From Mesaphorura yosii (taxonomy: Eukaryota; Arthropoda; Collembola; Poduromorpha; Tullbergiidae): 64,000 bases of DNA. Below are positions 11,992 through 24,258 of the stretch, piece by piece. Numbering within the stretch: position 1 is the stretch's first letter; every line of letters starts with the position of its first letter. Location of the stretch: positions 181,303-245,302 of the forward strand of contig WIXG01000088.1 in assembly GCA_009869945.1 (NCBI GenBank). Reading direction: 5' to 3'. The notes under the pieces were generated by a model. That model ran no database searches, was not told the origin of the DNA, and saw only the letters and a list, made by a program, of their open reading frames with translations. The position numbers were made by a program, and so were the translations under genes.

Positions 11992-13764
11992 ATGCGAGTC
12001 ACAAGATCAAGATCATCTGCAAAGCGCGCCGGTACTACCGAGTCCAGTACATTGACGTCTCCTTTGACACCCAAGACAAGGACTTCATTGAAGGCAAGAA
12101 ATTCTTCGCCTCAAACAAAGATAAACTCTGACCCGGAATTGCCGGAATCCAAGACAAAGAATGAGACTGACATAATTTCAAATCAAGATGAGCAGGAATT
12201 CCAGCCCAAATCGGCCTTGAATGTAATTCGGAGACGTGAGTTGGACTCAACGACTGCAGAAACTAGTAGTACAAGAAAGAGCAAAGAGATAGGCCAGGCT
12301 GCAAGTAGCACGTCGGATCAACGTAATGATGCTCCGGGATCTCCAGTGTGCTTTTATGATGGGATTACAATTTCGGGCGTATCAAGCCAACTACCAGCTA
12401 TGGTCGAGGAAAAGTCAGCAAACGACGTTGATGCAGTTGATAACGTAGGAACGGGCAACAACGGTCAGTCAGAGGGAGCGAACCCAACCGGAGCAGGTCA
12501 AAATACTGAAAATACAAAAGACGACGTGAACGCGAGGGTAGCGGCTCGGGAGAAATATAGGGCCTCCAACGACCACCTTGTGCGCAAATTGTTCCACAGT
12601 TTGCCAGCTAATTGTAAAAAAGCTGAGAATGCGGCGCTGGATTTCATTGTCGAGGAAATTCACCATCCCGTAATATCATGTTTCCGTGAACTGATGAACT
12701 TCAATGACTTGGCGGCCATCTTTCGTCTTGTAAGTTCAGATATACTTTTTAGAAATTTCAGAATACGATAATTTACGTTTATCTTCATCTTCACCGTACA
12801 GAATGGAAAGAAAAGACTGAGGAGTTTCGAGTTTGGATTAGTTGGTGTGGGCATGCTGGATTCGATCGCAATGACTCTCCACAATCCCCTGTACCAAGAA
12901 TCTTTTGATTGTTTGTGGAATCGCAAAATTTCACAAAAAGTAGAAAAGATATTGCAGAAATTGAAACCATTGCTCACGCATTGGGGCACGAGCGGTAAGT
13001 TAAATTTTGACCCGTCTTACACACTACAATGTGTATATGTTATATTCTGATTCCAAAAATGTTGAAATCTGAACCTAGAAAAATTACCGGACCGGGAGCA
13101 ATACGACAATGTAATGAAATACCTGCAACGTCTTACTCCACAGTTTCAACCTATCAATTTTTCTGAATCATACGAATCAACGCTTACAAAAATCATTGGA
13201 GACGTCGAACAAACGGTACTCAGTCGCCAGGATCTCAGATTGAAAACGCAATCATTCTTCAACGCTGGGACGATTACTGAGCCTGAGTCATCAACAGCTT
13301 CGACTTTAACTCCATCGTCGTCAAAATCTTTGTCCAATACTAGTACAGTCTCAATTGAATCAACAATGTCCATTCCAACTTCTGATGAAGAGAATGAGTG
13401 GAAGATGACTTCCACTTCGATTCCTTCAAGCTCAGAGTCTTCATCACCTCAAAAGAGAAAGAGACCGAAAATTTTGATACCCTCTTCCTTGAGGAATACT
13501 GAAGATGGCGAAGTGATAGTGGTGGATTTAGCGAGTAAATTTGCTGAAAAGGAGGAACCGCCATACAAGATACCTAAACTTGAACTAACTAGCTCATGTA
13601 GTAGTTTAAGTGACCAGCCGAAGCCCAAAGTTAACGCGTTTGCTCTCATGATGAATCGTAGTAGACAATTGGCCGAAATGGCGAAGTTGAAGCAGGACAA
13701 AAGTCGCCAAACTGTGAACCAGTTGGCAACGAGTAAGGGCAAATCTGGAGGTATTGTTACGTGA
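11992..13764 (+). CDS. Uncharacterised 538-residue nuclear-type protein
   Basis: Coding exons 11992-12729, 12802-12994 and 13079-13764 join in frame to give 538 residues. The start is preceded by an in-frame TAG at 11974. I do not recognise the family. The N-terminus is basic (RVTRSRSSAKRAG) and residues 1-175 are polar and low in complexity. Residues about 180-375 are the only part that looks folded: predominantly helical, with EEIHHPVISCFRELMNF and a run of Leu-rich helices crossing both introns. A Ser/Thr-rich acidic segment follows, then a basic KRKRPK cluster at 436-441 that could be a nuclear localisation signal. The C-terminal segment is Lys/Gln-rich. Gene structure and spliced frame are well supported; function is unknown. 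A chromatin or DNA-repair role would be a guess from composition. Confidence 0.8.
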
Positions 13765-13879
13765 TGCATGAAGCATAGATGAAGTAGGTTTTGTGCCATA
13801 CTCGCATGCATCATGTTAATTTGTTTTCTTGGAACCCTTCTACTCCAACCCAACATCCATTCAGAATTCAGAACCCTAA

Positions 13880-14054
13880 AATAAAATTGATCGAACTGAC
13901 TTTTGTTAGATCAACAATAATTAATAGTAAACGGTTGTGCATAAGAAATAAGATACATTTTATCGATTCCCTTCACGAAAAGCTGAACAATACTTGATTT
14001 AAACATTTCTAAATTATCTAAATCTTAGCACTTGATATGCGAATAAACAATAAA
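13880..14054 (+). terminator. Polyadenylation signals of the orphan gene
   Basis: AATAAA hexamers occur at 13880-13885, 14042-14047 and 14049-14054, all downstream of the stop at 13764 on the same strand. The last two lie about 155 nt from the 3' end of the opposing TMEM179 gene. Confidence 0.5.
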
Positions 14055-14209
14055 GTATAAACAAATGCTATATGTTAGCATTCTAAGGACGAGCGTACAG
14101 CGCGAGCTTAATTCTTTCAGAAAAATTCATCATCATCATGAGTTTCATGAGTCAAAAGGAGTAAGACTAGAAATATTAGTGGAAAACGTTGGCAAAATGT
14201 ACCCCCGCC

Positions 14210-15237
14210 TTAAACGCTATGAATTACTAGCGACGAGTTTGTGCCTTCCAATTGCGCTTTCACGATCTTCCCCACATCGCCTCCGCCCACTCCACCATTA
14301 CTCTGTTGAGATGTATTTGGCTCCTCGATCTCCTCGCTCATTCCACTCCTCAACAATTTCTGCCTGGCTCTGGCCATGCTAATTCTCATGTTTTCCTCTT
14401 GATGGTAACGGCATAACTTTAAAATTGCGAATACGGATAACCCAACACAGCAGGCCCATGCCGCCCAAATTCCAAACTGGAATGAAGACAGACTCTTGGG
14501 ACATTTAGAAAAAAACGGATGTAGTTGCCTATTGTGTACCTGTGCAGTGCCCATTTGGGTGTAGAAGCCGGAAGTGTCGATCTGGTCTTTTTTGTCAATG
14601 TCATTGTCGATCGCGTCTTCACAGCTATAGAATATGGTTTGTATCTTATTCGAGCCCTTAAGTTTGGGAAATAAAGTTGGCATACTTACGCTTCAAATCT
14701 TCTAGTGATCGATTGGCACCAAGTGTTGAAGCCTAACGTTAGCATGAGTGCGGCAGTAATTGTCATCACGCATAAAATGACACTCGTTACAACATCCACG
14801 AAAGCCGATAAAAAGGAGCTGAAAACAAGATAAAAGAATCTTAATTGGTCCTATTTCATGAGTGTTCCATCCATCAATTCGGAACTTACCTATCCTGTCC
14901 TCGGTAAAGTAGCATAGACAGTCTATAAATTTGTACCAACGATGAAACGAGCAAAAGTACGCCCACAAATATTGTGTAGTTGCAAAATCCCTGTGAGGCC
15001 CAGGTCACTTGAAATTGTCCATCCGCCTCTTGCCATTGTCCAGTAGAAAACAGTAAGCAGTAGCCTCTGGAAACAAAAATAATTGTGTAAAGTAACGGGA
15101 TGTGGAAAGAGGTACAATTGTCCTCACCTGAAGTCCTGATTGTGCATACTCACTGGAATTATTATCGTCAGTGACAGGATGAATGATGCAAAGTTTGCCG
15201 TCAGCTGACTTAACAAAATCACGTTTCCAATTGCCAT
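14210..15237 (-). CDS. TMEM179: TMEM179 family four-pass membrane protein
   Basis: Minus-strand coding exons are 15237-15128, 15066-14890, 14818-14690, 14624-14540 and 14476-14210, giving 255 residues. Hydrophobic segments fall at about 5-29, 67-84, 100-125 and 168-188. Family-typical stretches are HNQDFRGYCLLFSTGQW after the first segment, RGQDSSFLSAF before the third, GFNTWCQSIT after it, and MGTAQFGIWAAWA leading into the fourth, followed by a KLCRYHQEE-like cytoplasmic start. Length and order fit vertebrate TMEM179 (about 230 residues). The C-terminal tail is charged and then Gly/Ser-rich. The biochemical role of the family is not established. The gene converges with the orphan gene and diverges from the poly-zinc-finger gene. 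Confidence 0.92.
14477..14539 (-). other. TMEM179: 63-nt frame-neutral intron in TMEM179
   Basis: This phase-0 GT-AG intron is exactly 21 codons long and has no in-frame stop, so keeping it would only insert 21 residues (VHNR...SSFQ) just before the fourth membrane segment. The homologous family sequence runs straight across the junction (MGTAQ|FGIW), which supports splicing as the main form. Confidence 0.7.
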
Positions 15238-17167
15238 TACGAATGGGGTTCGATCTGTTCGGTGGGAGTAACTGATTGCAATGACAATCGCAATTTAGAT
15301 TCACCTTGCCTCACTAAACGTGCGAATACTATGTTGGAATCACATTTTGGGCACCTCTTGGAACGGAAAGCCGGAAGCCTTGTTGAATTTAGAATTTCAG
15401 GCCGACTTTTGAGGAATTAAGATGTTCAGATAATTAAGTTCAAATTGGCTGCTGCAATTGAATAGAACTCGTAAACACTTTTGAACTCGCGATGTCAGTC
15501 AAAACTTGGTTTCAACTGCGACTCTTCCTAGCTAAATCCAACAGCAAAAAGAGATGAGTTCAGTACTTTTGAAGTGTGAATCATCTTGTCAACTTTGTGC
15601 GTTCTCAATTCTTACTGCACTTGTAATTCAGGTGTATCATTCTCATAATAATTTTATTACTACTCTGGTCCATGAGTGTATCCATCGAACTCAAGTCCAC
15701 GAATGTTGCAATAATCAATCAAAGCCAAGTCGCCATAAATTCGCAGCAGCCTTCCATCGCACAGAGCATTGTCATTAAACGGTCGTCCAATCAGATGAAT
15801 ACGAAATATAGAAAGATAGATCGGGTCATTGCGTATCGAAGCAGTTGACCAGTTTTATGACAGCGAAACGCGACTGCAAACAAAGAAGCATTTTACACGA
15901 ATAAATTAGAAGCCAAACTATAAGCCTATTGCTTCCTCAATTCTCTTAATAACTTGTAAGACGTATACCAAGCTTGGTTGATTAAGCAGTAAAATACTTG
16001 CGAGTTTAAGACTTTACATCCATCCATTATCCTAAACTCGAAAATGTTCCACGATTGTAAGAGTCCATTCGGCATAAAAACCAGAGTCCATTTTATCTAC
16101 TCGGACCCGTGCTGCTGGCCGCTGCTCGTTGCAGTGCCCTGTGCCTCGTACAAGCCAATATAACCATCGCAATGCAAGTAACGACGATAGCGTCTAAAAA
16201 CGAAACTACGGACAGTCGTCGTTTTTCACAATTTTATACTGCTGCACTGCAGCAAGACTCTCAAGTCTACTCGAGCGAGTTCTCAGCTGAATTTTTAGCA
16301 TGGAGGACTCCATTACTGTGTAGGAAACGTGCAGCACATCCAGCACGTATGTAATAAGGTGGATTGTGTTCGTGATGCATCCAGCAGCCAACGTTTCGGC
16401 TCACTCACGACTCACACCATTCAAAGCACATTCGTATTAATAGCAGAGAAGTGAAAGGATACATGGAGAGGAAGTCGAGTTGGAATGAAAAAGGTTTAAT
16501 TTATTTATTTTGAAGAAACGGCAACTAATGAACTGGAGCCGGTAAAGTTAATAATTTGGTAATTCAAGTCTGAAGCAGTTACTGACGTCTGAATCTGAAC
16601 GGGATAAGTTTTAGTCTACGGTTCTCGTACTCTACGATTCCAGAGCCTAGGCAGCCTTGGTCGTACAGTGGTACAGTTTCCAGTGTACTGCAAACGGACA
16701 AGTGTCATCTTGGCGTCAAGCCGCCGTGGTTGATCTCATAAACGGTTCCTGGACACAACGATCTTTTGTGCAACCAAAAACATCAGAAAATCTCTCTTGC
16801 TGAAAATTCATCATAATTTCATTATCGAACTGCAACTGTGGCATATTTGAGTCGTGAGTGGTAGAATGGTTAGTCATAGTCTATTCTTGAATTGAAAGGT
16901 AAGCAATCCAAAACTCCATCTTGGTTGGAATATTGTACCGCTATGCCGTTTGTCATTTGTGTATGCATTACACACATTCCTATTTTTACTTGTACAGCCT
17001 CCTTTTTCGCAATTTCATCACTAGATATCTGTGATCAGAAAACAGATTCGACCATTTTCAAAATAAAACGACCAGAGTATTACTGTGGATATTCTATTAT
17101 AATCGTTATATACGATGTCTTTATCCAGATCACTAACGTCTGACCCTTGGACTATTCCTTGAGAGTC
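15238..17167. other. Shared upstream region of TMEM179 (-) and poly-zinc-finger gene (+)
   Basis: These 1.9 kb separate two divergent start codons and should contain both promoters and 5' UTRs. No open frame resembles a known protein. An in-frame TGA at 17141 lies just before the zinc-finger start. I see no clear TATA box or other specific motif. Confidence 0.4.
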
Positions 17168-20100
17168 ATGGAACTCATGGAGGAAGGAACAGAGATAGAC
17201 GAGATGGAAGTGGAAGTAGAGGTACTGCCCTTTAAATGCAATGTCTGCCACAAAAGATTCAACCGCAAAATCAGTCTGGAACACCACATGAGGGGCCACA
17301 CAGGTTGGTTTCAGTGTTAAGGAGCAACTCTGGAAATATGGTGAATTCAATCTGTTTCATATCGATCCTTAGGAGAAAGACCATTCTCCTGCAGTTACTG
17401 TCCAATGGCTTTTAGAGATAGCACGAGAAAGCGGGTCCATGAAAGAGTGCATACTGGAGAAAGACCGTACGGATGTGTATACTGTTCCAAGAGTAAGTCC
17501 TTATGAACTGTACAAATTTTTTGAGATTTTTAGTTTCGACGTTTCATTTCAGCGTTTTCAACATCTTCCCATTTGAAGAACCACGTCCGTTGTCACACTG
17601 GAGAAAAGCCTTATAGTTGCAGTTATCCAGGTTGCTCCAAATTATTCTCAACCGCAAGTTCACTGTCTTCCCATCTTAGAACCCATCCTCCTTCTTTGGA
17701 ACCTCAAAGTGGTCAAAGTTCGAATAAGATTTCCGCTTCTTCATCAAAGCCAGGCGTGATGGCAGCTGCACTCAAGCTCAAATCTTCACAGAACGGACTC
17801 ACTTATCGGCTTGTACCGCTCGCATCCAACAACTACAAAATAATTACGAAGTCAGGCAGTTGGACTCCGGTAACTCAAGTTCGTCGAATTACTTCTCCGA
17901 AAAAGAAGAGCTTAAATTATGACTACGCAATGGCTGATGATGATGTTGACAGCAAACCCAATGTGAATGGGAAGTCAGCACTCAATCAATTAACCCACCC
18001 ATTCTTAGAAGTTCAACTTCTTGATGGGGACGGTAAGCAGTTGGCCGAGGAGGAACGTGACGATGAAATACCTTCTCGACTGGTAATCGATGAAGACTAT
18101 GGAAATCGAGCTGCTTCAAAAACCGCTAAGAATTCTCAGCTTCTTTTTGAGCTACAACAAACTCCTGCTGCTGAGAGCCACGGCAATCGCGATCCAAAGG
18201 TCAAGGACAAGTCCCGTTTAGATTACAACTGCGAGCGGTGTGGGGAAACCTTTGAAACTTATAGCTCCTACCATAAGCACTATCAGGAACACGACGAGAA
18301 GCCATTTCCCTGTCCAGTCTGCGGTGACACGTTTAACTCGTTGCAAGAACTGAATTCTCACAGAGAAGCTCATTCATCAGTGAATAAGAAACGATATTGT
18401 CCATTTTGCAACAAGCCATTCGCGTACAGCAACAAACCTGAAATGGATCGACATGTGGCTGCACATAGGAAGATCCACAGTATGAGGTTTAAGCCAGACA
18501 GGCCTCGCCAGAACCAAAAAGACGAAATGTCGACAGTTTACCCTCACGCTGATTATCTGAAAGTTCTTAGAAATGGTCTGAATCAATTACCCAAGTCAGC
18601 CACCGTCTTCAAGAAACTCGATTGCCCATATTGCTCAAAAATTTACATAATTGAAGACGATTTGAAGGCCCACCTTCAGACGCATTTACCTCAACCAGGA
18701 ACGCAAATAAAGGTAACCCCAAACGCAATTTGCGCATTCTAAATTCCTAAGTGAAAATCGAACGAAAGATTGATTGTTCGTATTCAACAGCCAATGTCAC
18801 CGAAGAAGCAGCAGTCATTGAAGAAAAAGATTCCCGCGGGAGAGAAACCATTTTCCTGCTCGATGTGTCCTCTTAAGTTTCGGCTGCATTCGACGCTAAT
18901 TGTACACGAAAGACGACACCGGAACGAGAGCCCCTATACATGTGAATACTGCAAGCAGCAGTTCGGCAGTGCAACGGATCTTCAGTCTCATTTGCGTGTT
19001 CATACTCCTGCGGCAAAGGTAGCACACAAATTACGTCTTCATTTCAATCCAAATAAAAATGATTACACAAATTAATGTTCCGCTATGATCATTTCAGCAA
19101 TTTAAGTGCACATTGTGCCCGAAAAGATTTGGCTTGACATCGCTTTTAAAGCGGCATATGATCGTACAGCATAAAATAACGTATAATCCGCCTAGAAGTA
19201 ACGCCCCGACAGCCAACCCGAAGGAAGTTACTCAAATTACTTCAAATATAAAGATTTTGTCACCTGAGTTGAACAGCGAAATAGAAATCATACCAATTCA
19301 GCCCGCCTCCGCAAATTCAGTCTCGAACAACCATCAAGAGGGTGAGCAAACGTCGGATATCACAAATGGTCAAAGCGAAAGCGGTTCAACTATTGAAACT
19401 ATTGATTCGGGTCTTGAAATTTTGGAAGTCAATCTTGAAGAAGGGATGGAAGATGAAGAAGGTGATGGCACGGTGCAGTATGAGTGCCCATATTGCCCAA
19501 GAACCTGCAAGCAGAAGACTGAACTGAAGGCTCACGTTCGCTCGCACACCGGAGAGCGTCCTTTTGGGTAATCTTTTGTGCTTTTGGAATGTTTACATTG
19601 GCGTTGGCAATACGGTCATCAGTTGACTGTGTTCTTGTAGATGTGACTTTTGTGGAAAGCGGTTTACCCAGCGTGGACACTTGACAATGCACATTCGAAT
19701 TCACACAGGAGAGAAGGTATGGGTTAGTCAGTCAAAGCTGGCGTAATGGCTTTCTCACACTAAGATCAGCATGATGATACGTTATATTTTTGCTTCTGCA
19801 GCCATTCCGATGCCCGTATTGTTTGAGAGAGTTCAACCAACACTCGAATCTGAAGTCTCATTTGGAAGTGCACAAAAAGGCTTCAGTACACACTTGCGTC
19901 TTTTGTAATCTTTCCTTCGGAAGTTTGGCAAAGATCAGAGCCCACATGCTGGTACACTCCACGAATGCAGCTCTGCTGTGCCGCCGTTGCAATCGTCAGT
20001 TCTCCGAAGAATCTGACTTAATTGAGCACATGGCGACTCACACGAACGACAAACCGTTCGCCTGCGCAATTTGCAACCAACGATTTACTCGGAAAACCCA

Positions 20101-20320
20101 TTTGACCATCCACGAAAGGTCACACGAAGATCAGGAGTCTCTCTTTGAAACTGTTCAGATAAAAATACCAAAACGAGCAACGTATTCTTGCCATTGTTGT
20201 GGTATTGGTTTCCAAAGTGTTCAAGAACTTCAGGCACATTCTCTGCAGCACCCCGAAGAGGAGCGAATGTCCGTGTTCCTTGGAAATGGGTCAACATCAG
20301 GTACATTCCACGCTGTATAA
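17168..20320 (+). CDS. Poly-C2H2 zinc-finger protein (about 18 fingers)
   Basis: Coding exons are 17168-17303, 17373-17492, 17553-18712, 18791-19018, 19098-19567, 19641-19716 and 19802-20320, giving 902 residues. The start is the first Met after an in-frame TGA at 17141. The N-terminus is acidic. About 18 C2H2 fingers follow in groups: four tandem (first C24/C27/H40/H44), a spacer of roughly 165 residues, four more, two, one, then a last tandem set of seven (12-18) from an acidic linker to the C-terminus. TGEKP/TGERP-type linkers join fingers 1-4, precede finger 9 and join 12 to 14, indicating DNA binding. Finger 7 has irregular His spacing, and finger 12 has Cys where the core aromatic normally sits. 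It is probably a nuclear transcription factor; targets and ortholog are not identifiable by eye. Confidence 0.92.
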
Positions 20321-20386
20321 ATACTTTTCCATACTTTAACTTTGACATTTGACTGACAGCAATTTATACTTTTTAAGTAACGTATC

Positions 20387-20392
20387 TTTATT
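20387..20392 (-). terminator. Possible polyadenylation signal of the BTB zinc-finger gene
   Basis: The minus-strand AATAAA nearest to the BTB gene stop (21119) that I found lies about 730 nt downstream, inside the 3' UTR of the converging poly-zinc-finger gene. If it is used, the two mRNAs overlap tail to tail. Confidence 0.3.
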
Positions 20393-20430
20393 AGCAAATA
20401 TGTATTTTAATGTTGTATAAACATTTGATA

Positions 20431-20436
20431 AATAAA
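20431..20436 (+). terminator. Polyadenylation signal of the poly-zinc-finger gene
   Basis: AATAAA lies about 110 nt after the stop codon at 20320. Confidence 0.6.
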
Positions 20437-21118
20437 AAATGTAATCTTATATGTATGTTAGTAATAGAAAGATTATTATTATTGTTCAGTTGCAAATTGG
20501 TCGCGCTTACCTTTGCAATATAATAATTTGAGCCAAAGTTGCTGGAAGTATATGTGAAAGAATGTGTGCTTGGTCAATGGAAATGCTAGAGTTTGTGTAG
20601 GTACATCTCAAAAATTTTAGCCATTTTGATGTTCATTATTCATTAGTTCGCCACATGTAACCCATCCGCCTTCATAGCCTATGCTAAATACAACTTATCA
20701 TTGTACCATGAATGTATTCGTATAAAAACTATACAAAAGTAAGCAACTAAAACAAAATCAAGTAAAAAGTCTAGCCTATTCATAAAAACTTTCAAAATTG
20801 TCAATGTCAATAGAATTAAGTTCATCAGTTAGTTGCCGGCAAAGCTGCACGTCAAACATTTCTAATTTCCTGAGGACAAAAGAACTCGATTTAGATGCCA
20901 TGTTAAATACAAACTTATAAAATGCATGCAATAAATTACAAATCAAGCCAAATTCATTGTGCCTGCCCACGATGCCAAAAATACCTCTACGTATCTAAAG
21001 CTGCGTGTCGCACATAATTAAAATAAAGTTTACAGAGAGCCGGCGTATTCGAGGATTCAAATGAGCCCTGAGTCCTGAATTACATGAAAGAACAAATTGG
21101 CTTGGCGAAGATTCCCTA
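20437..21118. other. Convergent intergenic/3' UTR region
   Basis: AT-rich sequence between the two converging zinc-finger genes. I see no coding sequence. It is probably mostly 3' UTR of the minus-strand BTB gene. Confidence 0.4.
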
Positions 21119-22588
21119 TCAAGGGGTGGAAAATTTTTCAAAATCGCTTTCACGTATGATGCGTGCCACTGCTTTGTAATCGTGGTGCTTCTTGTGGGCA
21201 CTGTAAACGTGTGTCAAGAGCGAGTTTCTCGAACTGTACACTCGCCCACAGATCAAACACTTCCCTTGGATTCTGGCACAATGCACGTCCTCCATATGCC
21301 GCTTCAGTGCTGATAAGCTGCTTAATACCTTGCTACAGCTGCGGCACTGAACGTAACGCTTGGTTTTTCGCAATGTCCTGTAAACAATGTACATTTCATT
21401 AGTGTTACGGTTCAAGCACTCGGTTTGCCAAATTCGTTCGGTTGTGAACTCATGGGAACTTACGAGTCGTATGGCGCTTGGTGAGCATAAGATCCTGCTG
21501 TGGCGGAAGACTTTAATGGCTCTCGCATCATTCGGAGCAAAATACCATCCTTTCCAGTTTGCTGTGGCGATGAGTTCTGCTGTGAGCTCACTTGAGAATT
21601 TCCAAAGCCCTGTCCCTGCCGACCTTTAGAGTTTCGATTTGTGGTCCCAAGATTATTGTTGTTAGTCGATGAAGAGTGTGGCATGTTCCAAGAAGTTCTC
21701 ATGCTTTGATACGACTTAATCTCAAGTCCTGAGCTCATTGAATTCATGGCTAAAGCGTCCTCCGTGTCTTCGCGGAAAGAAACTTCCGGTTGCAATGGAA
21801 ATCCTTCTTCATCCTCCTCATTCTCATCGCATTCTGCTCCGTCCTCTTCGCCCATTTCGTTGTCATCCTCGAGGAGGATTTCTGTGTAATCTTTTTCGTC
21901 CTCAAAATGTTCGTTATTGAGATTGGAATGGTCATCGTCTGCGTCACCCGTATTTCCATCATCTTCCTCCACAGAAGTTCCATCTGGAAGCGTCGATTCA
22001 ACTCGTGACATGTCTCCATAATATGAATCATCGAATGAGCGCTGAATGTGATTTTCTTTCACTGAAATTGAGACGTCCTTAATGTTGCGCTCTTCTTTTG
22101 TTCTGCTTGTCGAGGTAGTTTCGCATTCGTTGTCTTCTCCCATGTCAAAGTCCATGCCTTTGATTTTCAGTAGTTTCGCAGTTTGAAGGAATGATTTGAG
22201 CTCCCCTTGTTTAATTTTAATCTCGCCTTCGTAAATGAATCTTAGCACATTTTTAAGGTCGCCGGAATTGATATGTGGAAACATCAGGACGGAATGTTCA
22301 CACGGAACGCTCTGCAAAATGGAAAGATTCAACGTGTCAAGCATAAGGTCATGGCTAAAGCTTTCACGCTTAATTTTTGCATCTTCTCACCTGGAGTACA
22401 TTTTTTAGAAATGGACTGCTGGCAGATAAGAGAAGTCTGTGAGCCTTAAATATTTGCCCGTCCGAAACTATTGTGGTATCGACAAAGGCCTCCTCCTTCA
22501 GTAATGTAGCTACGGATCCCAACAGCGCTGATTGCTGAGCATCCCAACGAAGGTTGTACAAAGCGGTAGCCGGCGAATGATCCCCCAT
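21119..22588 (-). CDS. BTB/POZ protein with two C2H2 fingers (lola/tramtrack type)
   Basis: Minus-strand exons 22588-22391, 22311-21464 and 21377-21119 encode 434 residues. The BTB domain covers roughly residues 10-125 and has the TTK-type signature: LRWDAQQSALL, FVDTTIVSDGQIFKAHR, LLLSASSPF and NVLRFIYEGEI. BTB domains of this arthropod class form homo- and hetero-multimers. A long acidic, Ser/Asn-rich linker follows (about 130-345). The last exon supplies two C2H2 fingers, C360/C363 with a VH pair near 380, and KCLICGRVYSS ending in HVYSAH, the paired-finger layout of lola isoforms. It is probably a nuclear transcriptional regulator. In fly lola many alternative 3' finger exons share one BTB exon; only one finger exon is seen here. 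Orthology to a particular fly gene is uncertain. Confidence 0.92.
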
Positions 22589-24258
22589 TGTCGGGTATTA
22601 AATTACTGGTAATTCACTTCGTTGTTCAAGTTCTCTTGTCCTAAAAAAAGTAGCCACGCGTGTCATTTAAAACATCATTAAAATGCCCGTAGCTGCATGC
22701 GGCATGGACTCCTTCATTAATTGTTGAATATATATAGCAAAGAAAGACACAGCCACCAGGCGGCACAGCTAATGGATTCGATTGACCTGTGTGACGAAAA
22801 GGTGCTAGCGCCACTAATGACTAGAGTCCATTTATTTTATGAATAAAATAGTTTATAAGGTTGACAAGCGCATGCATGAGTAAAGAGGCTGTGAGCCAAC
22901 AAATATTTTGTTTTACTTCACACTTTTTAAATGAAAGAATTCGTTACTCACCGAACTGTAGTTCAAGTCTGAAGTATCATCATCCAGAAATGAATCATAG
23001 ACGCTTTGGGTTCGGGCGTCCGAATTACGTACGTCTCGGCACAGGAATTCCAAGAAGTAAACCGTTCTTTGTAAGCAACCACTTGCTCTGTGCTATCGGA
23101 GGACAATTTAATGTTCAAATCTCAATGGTCGTTGTTTTTAATAAATTAAAATAAAACGCACTTGGACATTTATTTGATTATAACACAAACCACAACATGA
23201 AATGCGTACAATGCAATAATCAAATGTCTTAGCCTACTGCTAACTTATGATATCAGGCACTTTGTAATACCACAAGAGATCAACGACGAGCGAGAAGAGA
23301 CAACAGAATTTCTACATTTTTTACCCCTGAGGCCACTGAACTGAACTGAAAAAAGAGCTTTTGTGAACTATAAACTTTCTAGACGCTCTCCTTCATTGCT
23401 GTATCTTTCTTGCCTCTTCGCTTCATGCGAGCAATGAATGGAAGTGGTTGTGCTGAGCCTGAGCTGCTTCTCTGTTCTGTTGTTAACCACTTGCCACCTA
23501 TAAATGATAAACAACGTCCCTCCTATAGACTGTGAGACTGAAAACTAGAATCATACAAGTTATTAGTACATTCAACAAGTTCTCTACTTCTGCTCTCAGT
23601 TCGGAGCATCAACAAGCGCTAAACGCATCTCCTTTTCTACCCCGTCGCTACTCTTTGGTGGTGGTGGCTCGGTTCAAGGGAAGGTAACAATCCTTTTCTA
23701 GCTTTAGCACTGCTGCAGCTATGATGGTCAATCTCCTTTAGCAATGTTTCATGTCTCATGTATTTAGCTGCAGCTCTCATAGCATTCGGACTGAATTGAA
23801 GTACTAAAATCTCAATTTACTCCCTTGCGTACCTCGCACAGTTGCTGCCGCAGCTTGTTATAAACGCAACGGAAGAACATTTCTATTCGATTCCCAGGAT
23901 TGGAGTACTCTGCGCTCTACTACAAAAGCCGCAAGGTAATAGATGTCAAATGATCTCTAGATTTGATTTGTAGAGCAAGAAAAGAGCCAAGTATGAACAG
24001 CGACGCTTGGAACTCGAGGGATTCAAATCTGGCAAAATATAAAAAAACACGCACTGGCAATGCAATAACGCAAATTACACAGAATATTGCCAGCCGATCT
24101 TGTGAAGTGCAAGCCGGACGGAGTGCATTATTTAATTCGTGTTTATTTATGTTGTGTTAATTACGGCCTACTTTACGACGACCTCAGAAATTATTTGGAA
24201 AAGCAAATAATAATTGGATAATCGTGATCATTGAATTCGGTGAGAAAAAGGCGACAAA
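22589..24258. other. Shared upstream region of BTB-ZF (-) and Cbp80 (+)
   Basis: These 1.7 kb separate two divergent start codons and should hold both promoters and 5' UTRs. The open frames inside (for example 22861-23154) resemble no known protein. No specific core-promoter motif stands out. Confidence 0.4.

Noticed and set aside
13449-13856. 135-codon minus-strand open frame
   Set aside because: Antisense to the last exon of the orphan gene; hydrophobic by mirror composition.
14210-14683. Single 157-codon frame as the whole TMEM179 C-terminus
   Set aside because: It reads through a 63-nt intron and includes intron sequence upstream of 14624; family similarity supports the spliced form.
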